From positions 73,666 to 137,665 of the forward strand of contig NZ_SPJX01000332.1 in the NCBI RefSeq assembly GCF_004458765.1: a stretch of DNA of 64,000 nt, in the 5' to 3' direction. Source of the stretch: Microvirga pakistanensis. GTDB taxonomy: Bacteria; Pseudomonadota; Alphaproteobacteria; Rhizobiales; Beijerinckiaceae. Positions 25,372-35,200 of this stretch are shown piece after piece (positions within the stretch are counted from its first letter, which is position 1; every line of letters begins with the position of its first letter). Below the pieces are notes generated by a model. The model saw only the letters and a list, made by a program, of their open reading frames with translations. It was not told where the DNA came from and did not search any database. The position numbers and the translations under genes are program-made.

Positions 25372-26957
25372 GCTTCCACCGCCCTGCCCTTCAGCGCGAA
25401 CAGCCCGCGCGGTCTTCTTTGGATGAAGATAATGATCGTGATCAGCAGAACGATCTTGCCGAGGACGGCGCCAGCATAGGGTTCTAGCATCTTGTTGGCG
25501 ACGCCAAGAGTCATGGCACCGATCAAGGTACCCCAGAGATTCCCGACGCCGCCGAAGACGACAACCATGAAGCTGTCGATGATGTATCCCTGACCAAGAT
25601 TGGGACTGACATTATCGATCTGGGAAAGCGCAACCCCCGCAATACCTGCAACGCCCGACCCCAATCCGAATGCCAGCGCATCGATGCGATTGGTTCGTAT
25701 TCCCATGGATCCCGCCATGCGCCTGTTCTGCGTAACCGCGCGCACGTAGAGCCCCAGGGACGTATAGCGCATGACAAGGAGAAGAATGGCGAAAACCGAG
25801 AAAGCGAAAACCACGATCGCAAGGCGATTGTAGGTCAAGCTCAAGCCGCCGATCTCCAGAGCTCCCCTCATCCAACCGGGAGTGCCAACCTCACGATTGG
25901 TGGGTCCAAAGACCGTGCGTACAGCCTGCTGGAGAATGAGCGACAAGCCCCAAGTTGCGAGCAGCGTTTCAAGCGGTCTTCCATAGAGAAACCGGATGAC
26001 ACAGCGCTCGACGAGAACTCCCACGGCTCCTGCCGTCAGAAAGGCCAGCGGCAAAGCAATGAAGAGCGAAGCGTCGAAGAGACCGGGTGCGTGGAGGCGA
26101 ATGACTTCCTGCACCATGAAAGTGGTATAGGCTCCGATCATGACCATTTCGCCATGAGCCATGTTGATGACGCCCATTGTACCGAAGGTGATGGCGAGCC
26201 CGATGGCCGCGAGGAGCAATACGGAACCGAGGGAGACGCCATACCAGACGTTCTGAAGCGCATTCCACAACGCCAGACGCGTCCTAATTCCTTCTGCCGC
26301 ATCTGATGCGGCCTTCGCCAAATCCGGTGCAGAACTCGCAGAGACATTGCTCAGTAGCGCAAGAGAATCCTGGTCGCCGCGGCGGCTCAGAATTTCGACG
26401 GCGATCTTCTTTTCAACAGCGGGAGCGTCAGGCTTGTTGAGGATCACGGCAGCACGTGCGCTCTCGAGTGCGCCCCGCACACGCAGGTCGCTCTCCTGGG
26501 CAATCGCACGTTCGAGCACTGGCAATGCGGAGGCATCACGAGAACGGAACACGGCTTGAGCTGCGTTGAACCGTGTCCGCGTATCACTGCTGAGCAAAGT
26601 GAGGTTCCCAAGGGCAGCCTCGATGGCGCGCCGCACGCGATTATTCACTCGAACAGGTTTGAGATTGCCGGCACCGCCGACGATCTCACCCGTTGCCGCA
26701 TCGATCATTCCGTTGGACGCTTCCCTGATGTAGACCTGCCCTGCTCCTGCCAGAAGGCGGCCGTCCCGCAGGGCTTCGACAACGGTCAAGGCGCGCTCAT
26801 GGCCGCTGCCCGCGACAGCTGAAATCGCCGCTTCCGTGTCCGAATAGCTGTCAGCGGAAAACTTCGGCAAAGCCTCCTCGAAAGGGCCTGCCATGGCGCC
26901 GGCGGCCATGGCGGTCAGCAGGGCGATCGCCCGCAGAAGGATGCGCAAGCTGGTCAT
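25368..26957 (-). CDS. urtB: Urea ABC transporter permease UrtB
   Basis: 529 residues, far longer than LivH because UrtB carries an N-terminal extracytoplasmic region. A signal-like segment (LRILLRAIALLTAMAAGAMA) is followed by about 220 residues of helical, HEAT-like sequence (FEEALPKFSADSYSDTEAAI, ALPVLERAIAQESDLRVRGA). Then come about eight membrane helices beginning at GVSLGSVLLLAAIGLAITFG with the LivH-type GTMGVINMAHGEMVMIGAYT. The start at 26957 is the ATG just before the signal-like segment; upstream frame sequence is low-complexity and basic. UrtA lies 64 bases upstream. Confidence 0.92.
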   Translation of the reverse strand: MTSLRILLRAIALLTAMAAGAMAGPFEEALPKFSADSYSDTEAAISAVAGSGHERALTVVEALRDGRLLAGAGQVYIREASNGMIDAATGEIVGGAGNLKPVRVNNRVRRAIEAALGNLTLLSSDTRTRFNAAQAVFRSRDASALPVLERAIAQESDLRVRGALESARAAVILNKPDAPAVEKKIAVEILSRRGDQDSLALLSNVSASSAPDLAKAASDAAEGIRTRLALWNALQNVWYGVSLGSVLLLAAIGLAITFGTMGVINMAHGEMVMIGAYTTFMVQEVIRLHAPGLFDASLFIALPLAFLTAGAVGVLVERCVIRFLYGRPLETLLATWGLSLILQQAVRTVFGPTNREVGTPGWMRGALEIGGLSLTYNRLAIVVFAFSVFAILLLVMRYTSLGLYVRAVTQNRRMAGSMGIRTNRIDALAFGLGSGVAGIAGVALSQIDNVSPNLGQGYIIDSFMVVVFGGVGNLWGTLIGAMTLGVANKMLEPYAGAVLGKIVLLITIIIFIQRRPRGLFALKGRAVEA

Positions 26958-27021
26958 TCGACGATCTCGGAAAGAGAGTGAGTGAGAGCGACCATGAGGT
27001 CGCTCTCTCCTGCTCAGAGGC

Positions 27022-28311
27022 TTAGGCGCCGCATTTTTTCGTGACGGTGTTGTAGTTGCCGCACTTGAGCGTTTTCCAGTCGGCAATCAGATCCTTCGAT
27101 CCTTCGAGGTATTTGGACCAGGCATCGCCAGGCACCAGCGAGTCGGTCTGAGACACCGTGTCAAACTGTCCATCTTCCTTGATTTCGCCGATCAGCACCG
27201 GCTTCGTGATGTGGTGGTTCGGGAGCATCTCGGACATACCGCCAGTCAGGTTGGGAACCTTCACGCCGACGATCGCGTCGATAACCTTGTCTGGGTCGAC
27301 CGTGCCGGCGCCCTCGACGGCCTTGACCCACATGTTGAAGCCGATCACGTGAGCTTCCATGGGATCGTTGGTGACACGCTTGTCGTTCTTGGTGAAGGCC
27401 TTCCACTTGTCGATGAAGGCTTTGTTGTCGGGCGTATCCACTGACTGGAAATAGTTCCATGCTGCAAGATGTCCGACGAGCGGCTTCGTGTCGATCCCTG
27501 CAAGTTCTTCCTCACCCACGGAGAAGGCAATCACAGGAATATCAGTCGCCCTGACGCCCTGGTTGGCGAGTTCCTTGTAGAACGGCACGTTCGCATCGCC
27601 GTTGATAGTGGAGACCACGGCCGTCTTCTTGCCGGCCAACCCGAACTTCTTGATGTCGGCGACGATGGTCTGCCAGTCAGAATGCCCGAAGGGCGTGTAG
27701 TTGATCATGATGTCCTCGTCCTTCACACCCTTGGACTTCAGGTATGCTTCGAGGATCTTGTTCGTCGTGCGCGGATAGACATAGTCTGTGCCTGCAAGCA
27801 CCCAGCGCTCGACCTTCTCTTCCTTGGCGAGATAATCCACGGCTGGGATTGCCTGCTGGTTCGGCGCCGCGCCGGTATAGAACACGTTGCGCTCGCTCTC
27901 CTCGCCCTCATACTGCACAGGATAGAACAGGATGCTGTTGAGCTCCTTGAACACCGGCAGGACCGACTTGCGCGAAACCGATGTCCAGCAACCGAAGACG
28001 GCGGCGACCTTGTCCTGGCTGATCAATTGACGGGCTTTCTCGGCAAAGAGTGGCCAGTCAGAAGCAGGATCCACCACCACGGCTTCCAACTTCTTGCCCA
28101 GAAGGCCTCCCTTCTTGTTCTGCTCCTCGATGAGCATCAGCATGACGTCTTTCAGCGTGGTTTCGCTGATCGCCATGGTGCCCGACAAGGAATGAAGAAT
28201 CCCAACCTTGATCGTTTCCTGTGCCTGTACGACCTGCGTCATCGTGCCCGACATGAGCGCGGCCGAGGCCAACGCGATCAGGCTTCTCCGAGTCATCTTC
28301 AACATCGACAT
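27022..28311 (-). CDS. urtA: Urea ABC transporter substrate-binding protein UrtA
   Basis: 429 residues. The Sec-type signal includes a twin-arginine-like TRRSLIALASAALMSG near residue 7, with cleavage near VVQAQETIKVG. The mature protein starts IKVGILHSLSGTMAISETTL, the UrtA hallmark, and continues with FGCWTSVSRKSVLPVFKELN, LFYPVQYEGEESERNVFYTG, and YVYPRTTNKILEAYLKSKG, all diagnostic for urea- and amide-binding UrtA/FmdD proteins. FmdD (short-chain amides) is the main alternative, but the adjacent urt and urease genes favour urea. ATG 28311 follows GGGGAGAGG. It is the first gene after a sigma-54-type promoter. Confidence 0.95.
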   Translation of the reverse strand: MSMLKMTRRSLIALASAALMSGTMTQVVQAQETIKVGILHSLSGTMAISETTLKDVMLMLIEEQNKKGGLLGKKLEAVVVDPASDWPLFAEKARQLISQDKVAAVFGCWTSVSRKSVLPVFKELNSILFYPVQYEGEESERNVFYTGAAPNQQAIPAVDYLAKEEKVERWVLAGTDYVYPRTTNKILEAYLKSKGVKDEDIMINYTPFGHSDWQTIVADIKKFGLAGKKTAVVSTINGDANVPFYKELANQGVRATDIPVIAFSVGEEELAGIDTKPLVGHLAAWNYFQSVDTPDNKAFIDKWKAFTKNDKRVTNDPMEAHVIGFNMWVKAVEGAGTVDPDKVIDAIVGVKVPNLTGGMSEMLPNHHITKPVLIGEIKEDGQFDTVSQTDSLVPGDAWSKYLEGSKDLIADWKTLKCGNYNTVTKKCGA

Positions 28312-28360
28312 GGTCCTCTCCCCTGCCTGCCCTGCTTTGAGGTGCAACACGGGGGATAGA

Positions 28361-28377
28361 AGCAACAACCATGCCAA
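28361..28377 (-). promoter_or_regulatory. Sigma-54-type (-24/-12) promoter for urtA-ureJ
   Basis: On the minus strand the sequence reads TTGGCATGGTTGTTGCT. The -24 GG and -12 GC are exactly 12 bases apart, and both consensus cores (TGGCA and TTGC) are present. It ends about 50 bases before the urtA ATG. Nitrogen-limitation control through NtrC and RpoN is the established pattern for urt/ure genes in proteobacteria. No NtrC-type dyad (GCAC...GTGC) was clearly seen in the 130 bases upstream. Confidence 0.7.
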
Positions 28378-28510
28378 CATTCGTTCAGCGGCAGACCAGA
28401 GCTTTGTCGTTACGGAAGTGTTACGGTCGGGGGTAAGGATTGGGCAGGCTGACTGAAAAAGGGGCACTGGCCGCAAGAGGAATTCAGCAATGCTCCAAGA
28501 TATCATGATT

Positions 28511-28545
28511 AAAAAAGGCGAGGGAACCCGATTGGCTCCCTCGCC
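28511..28545 (-). terminator. Intrinsic terminator downstream of glgA (first copy)
   Basis: On the minus strand GGCGAGGGA, an 11-base loop and TCCCTCGCC form a perfect nine-pair stem, immediately followed by six T residues. It lies about 30 bases past the glgA stop. The stem is GC-rich and the T-run uninterrupted, making this the clearest intrinsic terminator in the window. It also insulates the urt operon promoter from read-through. Confidence 0.88.
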
Positions 28546-28576
28546 TCAATGTCCAGCCTTCAGCCTGCGGTACAAA

Positions 28577-30106
28577 TCAGATATAGGCTGCGGTTTGGCA
28601 TGCTCGCTCGTAGACTTCCCTGTATTTGGAAGCCGAACGATCCCATCCGTGAGGCCGCTGCATTGCGGCCCTCCTCATGGCCGAGAGGCGTGGCCGAGAG
28701 CGAAACGTCTCAAGGCCTCGCTTGATTGCATCCATGAAACGATGAAGGCACGGCTCCCCAAAGAGGAAACCATTAACGCCGTCCTCGATCGTATCGGCCA
28801 GACCGCCCGTTCTATGGGCAATGGGAAGCGACCCGAAGCGCTGCGCATACATCTGGCTCAATCCGCAAGGCTCGAAACGGGAGGGCATCAGAAGGAAATC
28901 GCTGCCGGCATACATGCGGCGCGCAGCTCCTTCGTCATAACCGATTTTCACCCCCACGGATCCCGGGTGGCGCTCGGCCAGAACCTTGAGCTCTGCTTCG
29001 AACCGCGGCTCCCCTTGGCCGATGACGGCGATCTGGCCGCCTTGCGAAACGATTGTTTCAGCGGCCGAAATGGCAAGGTCGACGCCCTTCTGATGGACGA
29101 GACGCGACACGACCGCAAACAAGGGACCGTTGGAGAGGGCGAGCCCGAAATTCTGACGGACATTGTTGGCGTTCGCGCGCTTTCCCCTGAAGTTTTCTGC
29201 GGAGAAGCGGCTGACCAGATAGGGATCCTTGCTTGGATCCCAACTTGAATCAATGCCGTTGATGATGCCATCGAGGCGGCCTTGATGAGCCCTTGTCCTC
29301 AAGAGCCCGTCGAGCCCGCAGCCGAACTCCGGCCGCGTGATTTCCTGGGCATAGGTCGAGCTCACGGTCGTGATGTGAGAGGCATAAAAAATCCCTGCCT
29401 TGAGAAAAGAAAGTTTGCCGTGGAACTCGACACCATTGATGTCGAAAGCGGCATCGGGGATGCCGAGGCGCGGCAGGCGATCACGTTCGAAGATACCCTG
29501 ATAGGCAAGGTTATGAACGGTCAGGATAGTCGGGATATGCTGCCCGCGCCATGTCAGATAGGCTGCAGCCAGTCCCGAAGGCCAATCATTGAGGTGGAGG
29601 AGGTCGGCTTGCCAAAGCGGGTCACCGTTGCCGCACGCAATGTCGGCGGCCGCCAAGCCGAGACGTGCGAAACGGACGTCGTTGTCGCTCCAGTCCATGC
29701 CGAAGGGATCGACATAGGGCGAGCCGTCCCGATCGTACAGTTCCGGGCATAGGAGGATATAGACGGTCAAGCCATCCTTCGTCACGCCCCGGCCAAGTCC
29801 GCAGGCAGGGATTCCGTACGAGGCCGGCAAGCGTGCGATCTCCTCGACCGCTCCAATCTGCGAAAGGACCTGCCGATAGCCCGGGATGAGGATGCGGACA
29901 TCATAATGATGCCGCAAGGCGCGCGGCAGAGCCGCTGACACCTCCCCGAGACCTCCCGCCTTGACGTAGTCGGCGATCTCGGATGTGACAAAAAGGATGG
30001 ACTGTCTGCGGGTTATAGAGATGGTAGGCTGACGATCCTGGTGCAGATCGGCGCGCGCCATTGTCGCGAAAGCCGCACCAGCTTCCGAGTGAAATGTTTC
30101 CAACAT
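28577..30106 (-). CDS. glgA: Glycogen synthase GlgA (first copy)
   Basis: About 509 residues, GT5 family. The ADP-glucose-binding loop reads YVKAGGLGEV near the N-terminus (canonical K-T-G-G-L; here K-A-G-G-L). HLNDWPSGLAAAYL, TVHNLAYQGIFERDRL, INGIDSSWDPSKD, VVSRLVHQKGVDL, and the acceptor-site segment [20 protein letters not shown] are all present. It transfers glucose from ADP-glucose to growing alpha-1,4-glucan. The start is uncertain: ATG 30106 is used, but 30061 and a TTG at 30148 are in frame and none has a good Shine-Dalgarno sequence. It is the diverged partner of the second glgA (41740-43191); it lacks the family's usual N-terminus start close to the first strand. It is divergent from treZ. 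Confidence 0.9.
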   Translation of the reverse strand: MLETFHSEAGAAFATMARADLHQDRQPTISITRRQSILFVTSEIADYVKAGGLGEVSAALPRALRHHYDVRILIPGYRQVLSQIGAVEEIARLPASYGIPACGLGRGVTKDGLTVYILLCPELYDRDGSPYVDPFGMDWSDNDVRFARLGLAAADIACGNGDPLWQADLLHLNDWPSGLAAAYLTWRGQHIPTILTVHNLAYQGIFERDRLPRLGIPDAAFDINGVEFHGKLSFLKAGIFYASHITTVSSTYAQEITRPEFGCGLDGLLRTRAHQGRLDGIINGIDSSWDPSKDPYLVSRFSAENFRGKRANANNVRQNFGLALSNGPLFAVVSRLVHQKGVDLAISAAETIVSQGGQIAVIGQGEPRFEAELKVLAERHPGSVGVKIGYDEGAARRMYAGSDFLLMPSRFEPCGLSQMYAQRFGSLPIAHRTGGLADTIEDGVNGFLFGEPCLHRFMDAIKRGLETFRSRPRLSAMRRAAMQRPHGWDRSASKYREVYERACQTAAYI

Positions 30107-30389
30107 GCTGTCACGAGGGCGCGCTCCCCATTGACCCCTCGCGCCCAAAGTAGGTCGGCCTTATAACGCCCTTCCCTCCGCAAAGTTCCGAACAAAGTCA
30201 GATTATTTTTCGGTAATCCGAGCTTGCAGAGCTTTATGGGCGAGCTGGAGAGCGCCAAGGCCTGACATCTCGCGTCTCGACATCTCACATCCTTAAAGTC
30301 CCTGAAGAGCTTGACTGTATTTTTGAAGAACCCCGGGAACATTGGAAAGCGAAGCTCGTTCGCAAGTGCCCCGAACTTTTGGAGATCTC

Positions 30390-32210
30390 ATGCGGCGAAA
30401 ACACCCAATGCCTTTTGGGGCAGAAATCTCAGATGAGGGCGTTCGCTTCGCCCTCTGGGCTCCGACCGCGCGCGAGGTCAAGCTGGTCCTCGACGGGGCA
30501 GAAGACCCATTGGATCGACAGGATGACGGCTGGTATCGCACCGTCTCGGCGAGAGCTGGGGCGGGCAGCCGCTATGGCTACAAGATCGACGGCAATCTCG
30601 TGGTGCCGGACCCTGCCTCTCGGCACCAACCTGACGATGTCCATGGATTGAGCCGTGTCGTGGATCCGAGTATCTACGAATGGTCCGACGCAGCATGGAC
30701 CGGGCGTCCGTGGGAAGAGACCGTTCTCTATGAGGCGCATGTGGGCACGGTGACCCCGGAGGGTACATTTTCCGGCCTCATGAACAAACTCGAGGCTCTA
30801 CGCGATACGGGCGTGACGGCGGTTGAACTGATGCCGATCGCGGAATTCCCAGGGCGTCGGAACTGGGGCTATGATGGGGTTCTCCCCTACGCACCTGACG
30901 CAGCCTACGGCAGCCCCGAGGACCTGAAGCGGCTGATCGACCGTGCTCACGAACTTGGTCTGATGATGTTCCTCGACGTCGTCTACAACCATTTCGGTCC
31001 TTCCGGCAACTATCTTCATGCCTATGCCAAGGCATTCTTCACGGATCGGCACCCGACTCCGTGGGGTGCAGGAATCAATGTGGATGGCGAGGGAAGCCGC
31101 GTCGTGCGCGACTTCTTCATCCACAATGCGCTCTATTGGTTGGAGGAATATCGCTTCGACGGTCTGCGCTTCGATGCCGTGCATGCCATCGTGGACGACA
31201 GCAAACCCCATTTCCTCGAGGAGCTCGCCACACGCGTCCGCCAAGCCTTTCCCGAGCGCCAGATCCATCTCGTGCTCGAGAACGAGGCCAATCAGGCGCG
31301 CTGGCTCGAACGCAGCTCTGACCGGCGCCCGCTCCTTCACACGGCACAATGGGCGGACGACATCCACAACTCCTGGCATGCCCTGCTGACCGGAGAGAAC
31401 GAGGGCTACTACGAGGATTATGCCGACCGGCCGCTCGAACGTCTCGGCCGCGCGCTTGCGGAAGGCTTTGCATATCAAGGAGACCCGTCAACCCACAAAC
31501 CCGGCGTCACGCGCGGGGAGCCGTCCGCTCATCTGCCGCCGACAGCCTTCGTGTCCTTCCTCCAAAACCACGATCAAGTCGGCAATCGCGCCTTCGGCGA
31601 GCGCCTCGCACATCTCATCCCGTCGGATCGCCTTGGACTGGCTCAGGCCATCTTTCTCCTTTCACCACAGATTCCGCTGATCTTCATGGGAGAAGAGTGG
31701 TCGGCATCGTCACCCTTCCAGTTCTTCGTCGATTTCGAGACGGAGCCCGATCTTGCCAAGGCCGTCCGGGACGGACGACGAGGCGAGTTCAAACATTTCA
31801 AGGCGTTTGCCGACCCTGCGACGGCACAACGTATTCCCGATCCGACGGACCGGACAACATTCGAGCGCTCCAAGATCGACTGGATGGAGACAGGCGGCTC
31901 GCCGCACCGGGAGGCCCTTCTGGAAACGAAACAACTGCTGATGCTGAGGCGAGACGAGATATTGCCCCTCATCCGGAGTGAATATCGTGGTTCTCGATAT
32001 GTCATCCTGCAGGAAAGCGCCCTTGATGTGAGTTGGATGTTCGAAAGCGGAACACTCCGCATGCTCGCGAATTTCGGAGACAAGCCGGTATCGGTCGACA
32101 TCGGCGGCAATGAGCGTGTGCTCTGGTCGAACGCAGATTCCACGCCCACCCAAGGAAACGCTCGGCTCGGGCCAGGGAACGGCATTATCGTAAAAGAGGC
32201 ATTGGCATGA
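30390..32210 (+). CDS. treZ: Malto-oligosyltrehalose trehalohydrolase TreZ
   Basis: 606 residues, GH13. An N-terminal carbohydrate-binding fold (VRFALWAPTAREVKLVLDG) is followed by the catalytic barrel: MFLDVVYNHFGPSGNYL, catalytic Asp in FDGLRFDAVHAI, general acid Glu in IHLVLENEANQARWL, and FLQNHDQVGNRAFGERL. The segment WGYDGVLPYAPDAAYG is typical of TreZ. It cleaves trehalose from maltooligosyl-trehalose made by TreY. ATG 30390 is preferred because GGAG precedes it by a few bases; a TTG at 30342 is in frame. Its stop overlaps the next gene's start by four bases, so the two trehalose enzymes are co-translated. Confidence 0.94.
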   Translation: MRRKHPMPFGAEISDEGVRFALWAPTAREVKLVLDGAEDPLDRQDDGWYRTVSARAGAGSRYGYKIDGNLVVPDPASRHQPDDVHGLSRVVDPSIYEWSDAAWTGRPWEETVLYEAHVGTVTPEGTFSGLMNKLEALRDTGVTAVELMPIAEFPGRRNWGYDGVLPYAPDAAYGSPEDLKRLIDRAHELGLMMFLDVVYNHFGPSGNYLHAYAKAFFTDRHPTPWGAGINVDGEGSRVVRDFFIHNALYWLEEYRFDGLRFDAVHAIVDDSKPHFLEELATRVRQAFPERQIHLVLENEANQARWLERSSDRRPLLHTAQWADDIHNSWHALLTGENEGYYEDYADRPLERLGRALAEGFAYQGDPSTHKPGVTRGEPSAHLPPTAFVSFLQNHDQVGNRAFGERLAHLIPSDRLGLAQAIFLLSPQIPLIFMGEEWSASSPFQFFVDFETEPDLAKAVRDGRRGEFKHFKAFADPATAQRIPDPTDRTTFERSKIDWMETGGSPHREALLETKQLLMLRRDEILPLIRSEYRGSRYVILQESALDVSWMFESGTLRMLANFGDKPVSVDIGGNERVLWSNADSTPTQGNARLGPGNGIIVKEALA

Positions 32211-35200
32211 GCAAGCTGGATGCTCTCTTGGAGCACATGGCGGACCTGGTCGGCATGTCCACGGACTATGCGGATGCCTTCGGACGAACCATTGAGACCA
32301 GCCCCGAAACCCGCAACGCCGTTCTGGCGGCTCTCGGCCTCAGCATAAACTCTGAGGCTGAGGCTCAGGCCAGCCTTGCCCGCCTGGAAAAGCTGAAATC
32401 GGGTCTCATCCCGGCCATTCTTCCGGTATCCTCGGAGCAGCCCACAACCGTCCGGCTGCGCGGGAAAACAGGCCCACTCGGTTGGACGATCATTGAGGAG
32501 AACGGCGCAAGGCACGAAGGGAAACTGGCCGAGGGAGCAGGCACGCTGAAGCTCCCTGCCCTGCCCATGGGCTATCATCGTCTCCACTTCGGTGCATTCG
32601 AGTCTACGCTGATCGCAGCTCCCGAAAGCTGCTGGATTCCCGAAACCCTGAGGCAGGAAAACCGCCTGTGGGGCGCGGCAACCCAAATCTACTCCCTTCG
32701 CTCGGAGCGCGATCTCGGCATCGGCGACTACTCGGATGTGGCGCTCCTGGCGGAGAAAACCGGCATCATGGGCGGCTCCTTTCTGGGCCTCAGCCCGGTT
32801 CATGCCCTTTTCTCCGCCGATCGGACGAAGATCTCACCGTACTCGCCCTCGTCACGGCTCTTCCTGGAGCCGCTTTACATCGACCCGACCGACGTGGAAG
32901 GGTTCGCGGAGAGCGACGCCAGCCGGATTTTGGGCAGGCCCGACGTCCAGAAGCGTTTGTCTCAGCTCCAAGAGGCTCACCTCATCGACTACGCCGAAGC
33001 ATGGTCCATCAAGCTCTCTGTCCTCGAGGCGCTGTGGCGACACTTCCAGGCATCCGGCGAGCATGCGGCTTTCGAGACGTTCCGCCGCGACGGCGGACAG
33101 GCGCTCGAGGCGCATGCCACCTTCGAGGCCCTCTCGGAGCACTTTCGGGAACAAGGCTGCGCCTGGGTCGGTGATTGGCCGGAGCCTTATCGGGACATTC
33201 GCTCCATCGAAGTCAGCCGCTTTCGTTCCGAGCACCAGGAGCGTGTCGCCTTTCATGTGTGGCTGCAATGGCTTGCCGATCGGCAGCTGGCACGGGCTGA
33301 TGAACGCGCCCGGGCAGCCGGCCTGACGATTGGCCTTTACCGCGATCTCGCCGTTGGCGCAGACGGCGGCGGCTCGGAAATTTGGGCGACACCCGAGCGG
33401 TTTGCTCCAGGCCTCGCCATTGGCGCGCCTCCTGACCCTCTCGGTCCGCAGGGACAGAACTGGGGCTTGCCGCCCTTCAATCCTCTCACGCTGGAGGAAC
33501 AGGGCTTGGCGGCCTTCCGGGACCTTGTCGCCGCGAATATGCGGCATGCAGGTGCGATCCGCATCGATCACGCATTCCAGCTTCAGCGTCTTTTCCTCAT
33601 TCCCTCGGGTGCGCCGGCTTCGCAGGGCGCTTATGTCGATTACCCATTCGAGGCCATGCTCGCAGTCCTGCGCGTGGAAAGCCATCGCGCGCGCTGCCTC
33701 GTCATTGCCGAGGATCTCGGAACGGCTCCGAAAGGATTCTCGGATGCCATTATGACATCCGGCGTGCTCAGCTATCGCGTTCTTCCTTTCGAGAGAGAAG
33801 GATCATCCTTCAAAAGGCCAGACGATTACCCACGCTCGGCGCTCGCCGTTCTGACGACGCATGATCTTCCCACGTTCAGGGGCTGGTGGCAGGGGCTCGA
33901 TATCGATCTGCGGCAGACGCTTGGTATCTTCGATCCCGCGACCGCAGCCAGGGAGCATGCGGCGCGAGAGGTGGATAGGCGATCTTTTGCCGATGCCCTG
34001 CGCGGAGAGAGCCTGCTCTCTGCGGCCGATATCCCGAGCGAACCGCCCCTGGAAGGAGCGGTGCGCTATCTTGCTCGCACCGCATGCGCCCTCACGGCGC
34101 TGCAGGTCGAGGATCTGTCCGGCGAGTTGAACCAACCCAACATGCCCGGCATGGACGCGGGCCATCCTAACTGGCGCAGGCGTCTGTCGAGAACGATCGA
34201 GTCGATTGCAGCCCCCGGCAGCCCGATGGCCAAATTATCCGTCGCCATGACGGAAGAAGGCCGGAACGCTCACGGTCGCGGCAGTCGTCTCGCCTCGCCT
34301 CCGCCTCGCGCCACGTACCGGCTCCAATTTCACAAGGACTTCACATTTGACGATGCCGTCAAGATCGTGCCGTATCTCGCGCGGCTCGGCATCAGCCACG
34401 TGTACTCGTCCCCCATTCAAATGGCGAGCCCTGGCTCCACTCATGGTTACGACATCGCGGACCATTCCGCCATCAATCCTGAACTCGGAGGCGAAGAAGG
34501 CTTTCGCCGCCTGTCGGATGCTTTGACGGCCCATGGCCTGAAACTCCTGCTCGACATCGTGCCCAACCATATGGGTATCGGTGGCCGGACGAACGAATGG
34601 TGGCTGTCCGTTCTCGAATGGGGTCGGCTGTCGCCTGTCGCGAACGCTTTCGACATTGATTGGGAACGTCCCGGCGCCGACGGCAAGCTCATCATTCCTG
34701 TTCTCGGCAGCCTCTATGGCGAGACACTCGAGAAGGGCGAGTTGCAGGTTAAGTTCGATGAGGATGGGAGTTTCAGCGTCTGGCATTGGGAACACCGGCT
34801 TCCGATCTGCCCGACAACCTACCCCCTGCTGCTCGATTTGGCGTTGGCGGCGATCGATGACAGATCGAAATCAGGAGAGTTGCTTGCAATCGCGGAAGAT
34901 CTGCGGGCTCTGAGCAGGCAGGCATTGTCGGAGCCTCAATCTACCCTTCCGGAAAAGGGGGAGGAGCTGAAGCGGAGACTGGCCGAAACCGTCGCCGCCC
35001 ACCCGTCGGCCCGCAAAGCCATCGATCGCGCGCTGACAATTGTCAACGGCCGGCAGGGTTATCCTGAGAGCTTCAATGCTCTGCACCGTCTCCTCGAGGC
35101 GCAGGCATATCGCCCTGCCTATTGGAGGGTCGCATCGAGCGACATCAATTATCGCCGTTTCTTCGACATCAACAACCTTGCGGGCTTGCGCGTGGAGATC

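Noticed and set aside
28381..28510. Possible NtrC binding sites upstream of the urtA promoter
   Set aside because: GGGGCACTGGCC is present but has no matching GTGC half at the right distance, so I did not call it.
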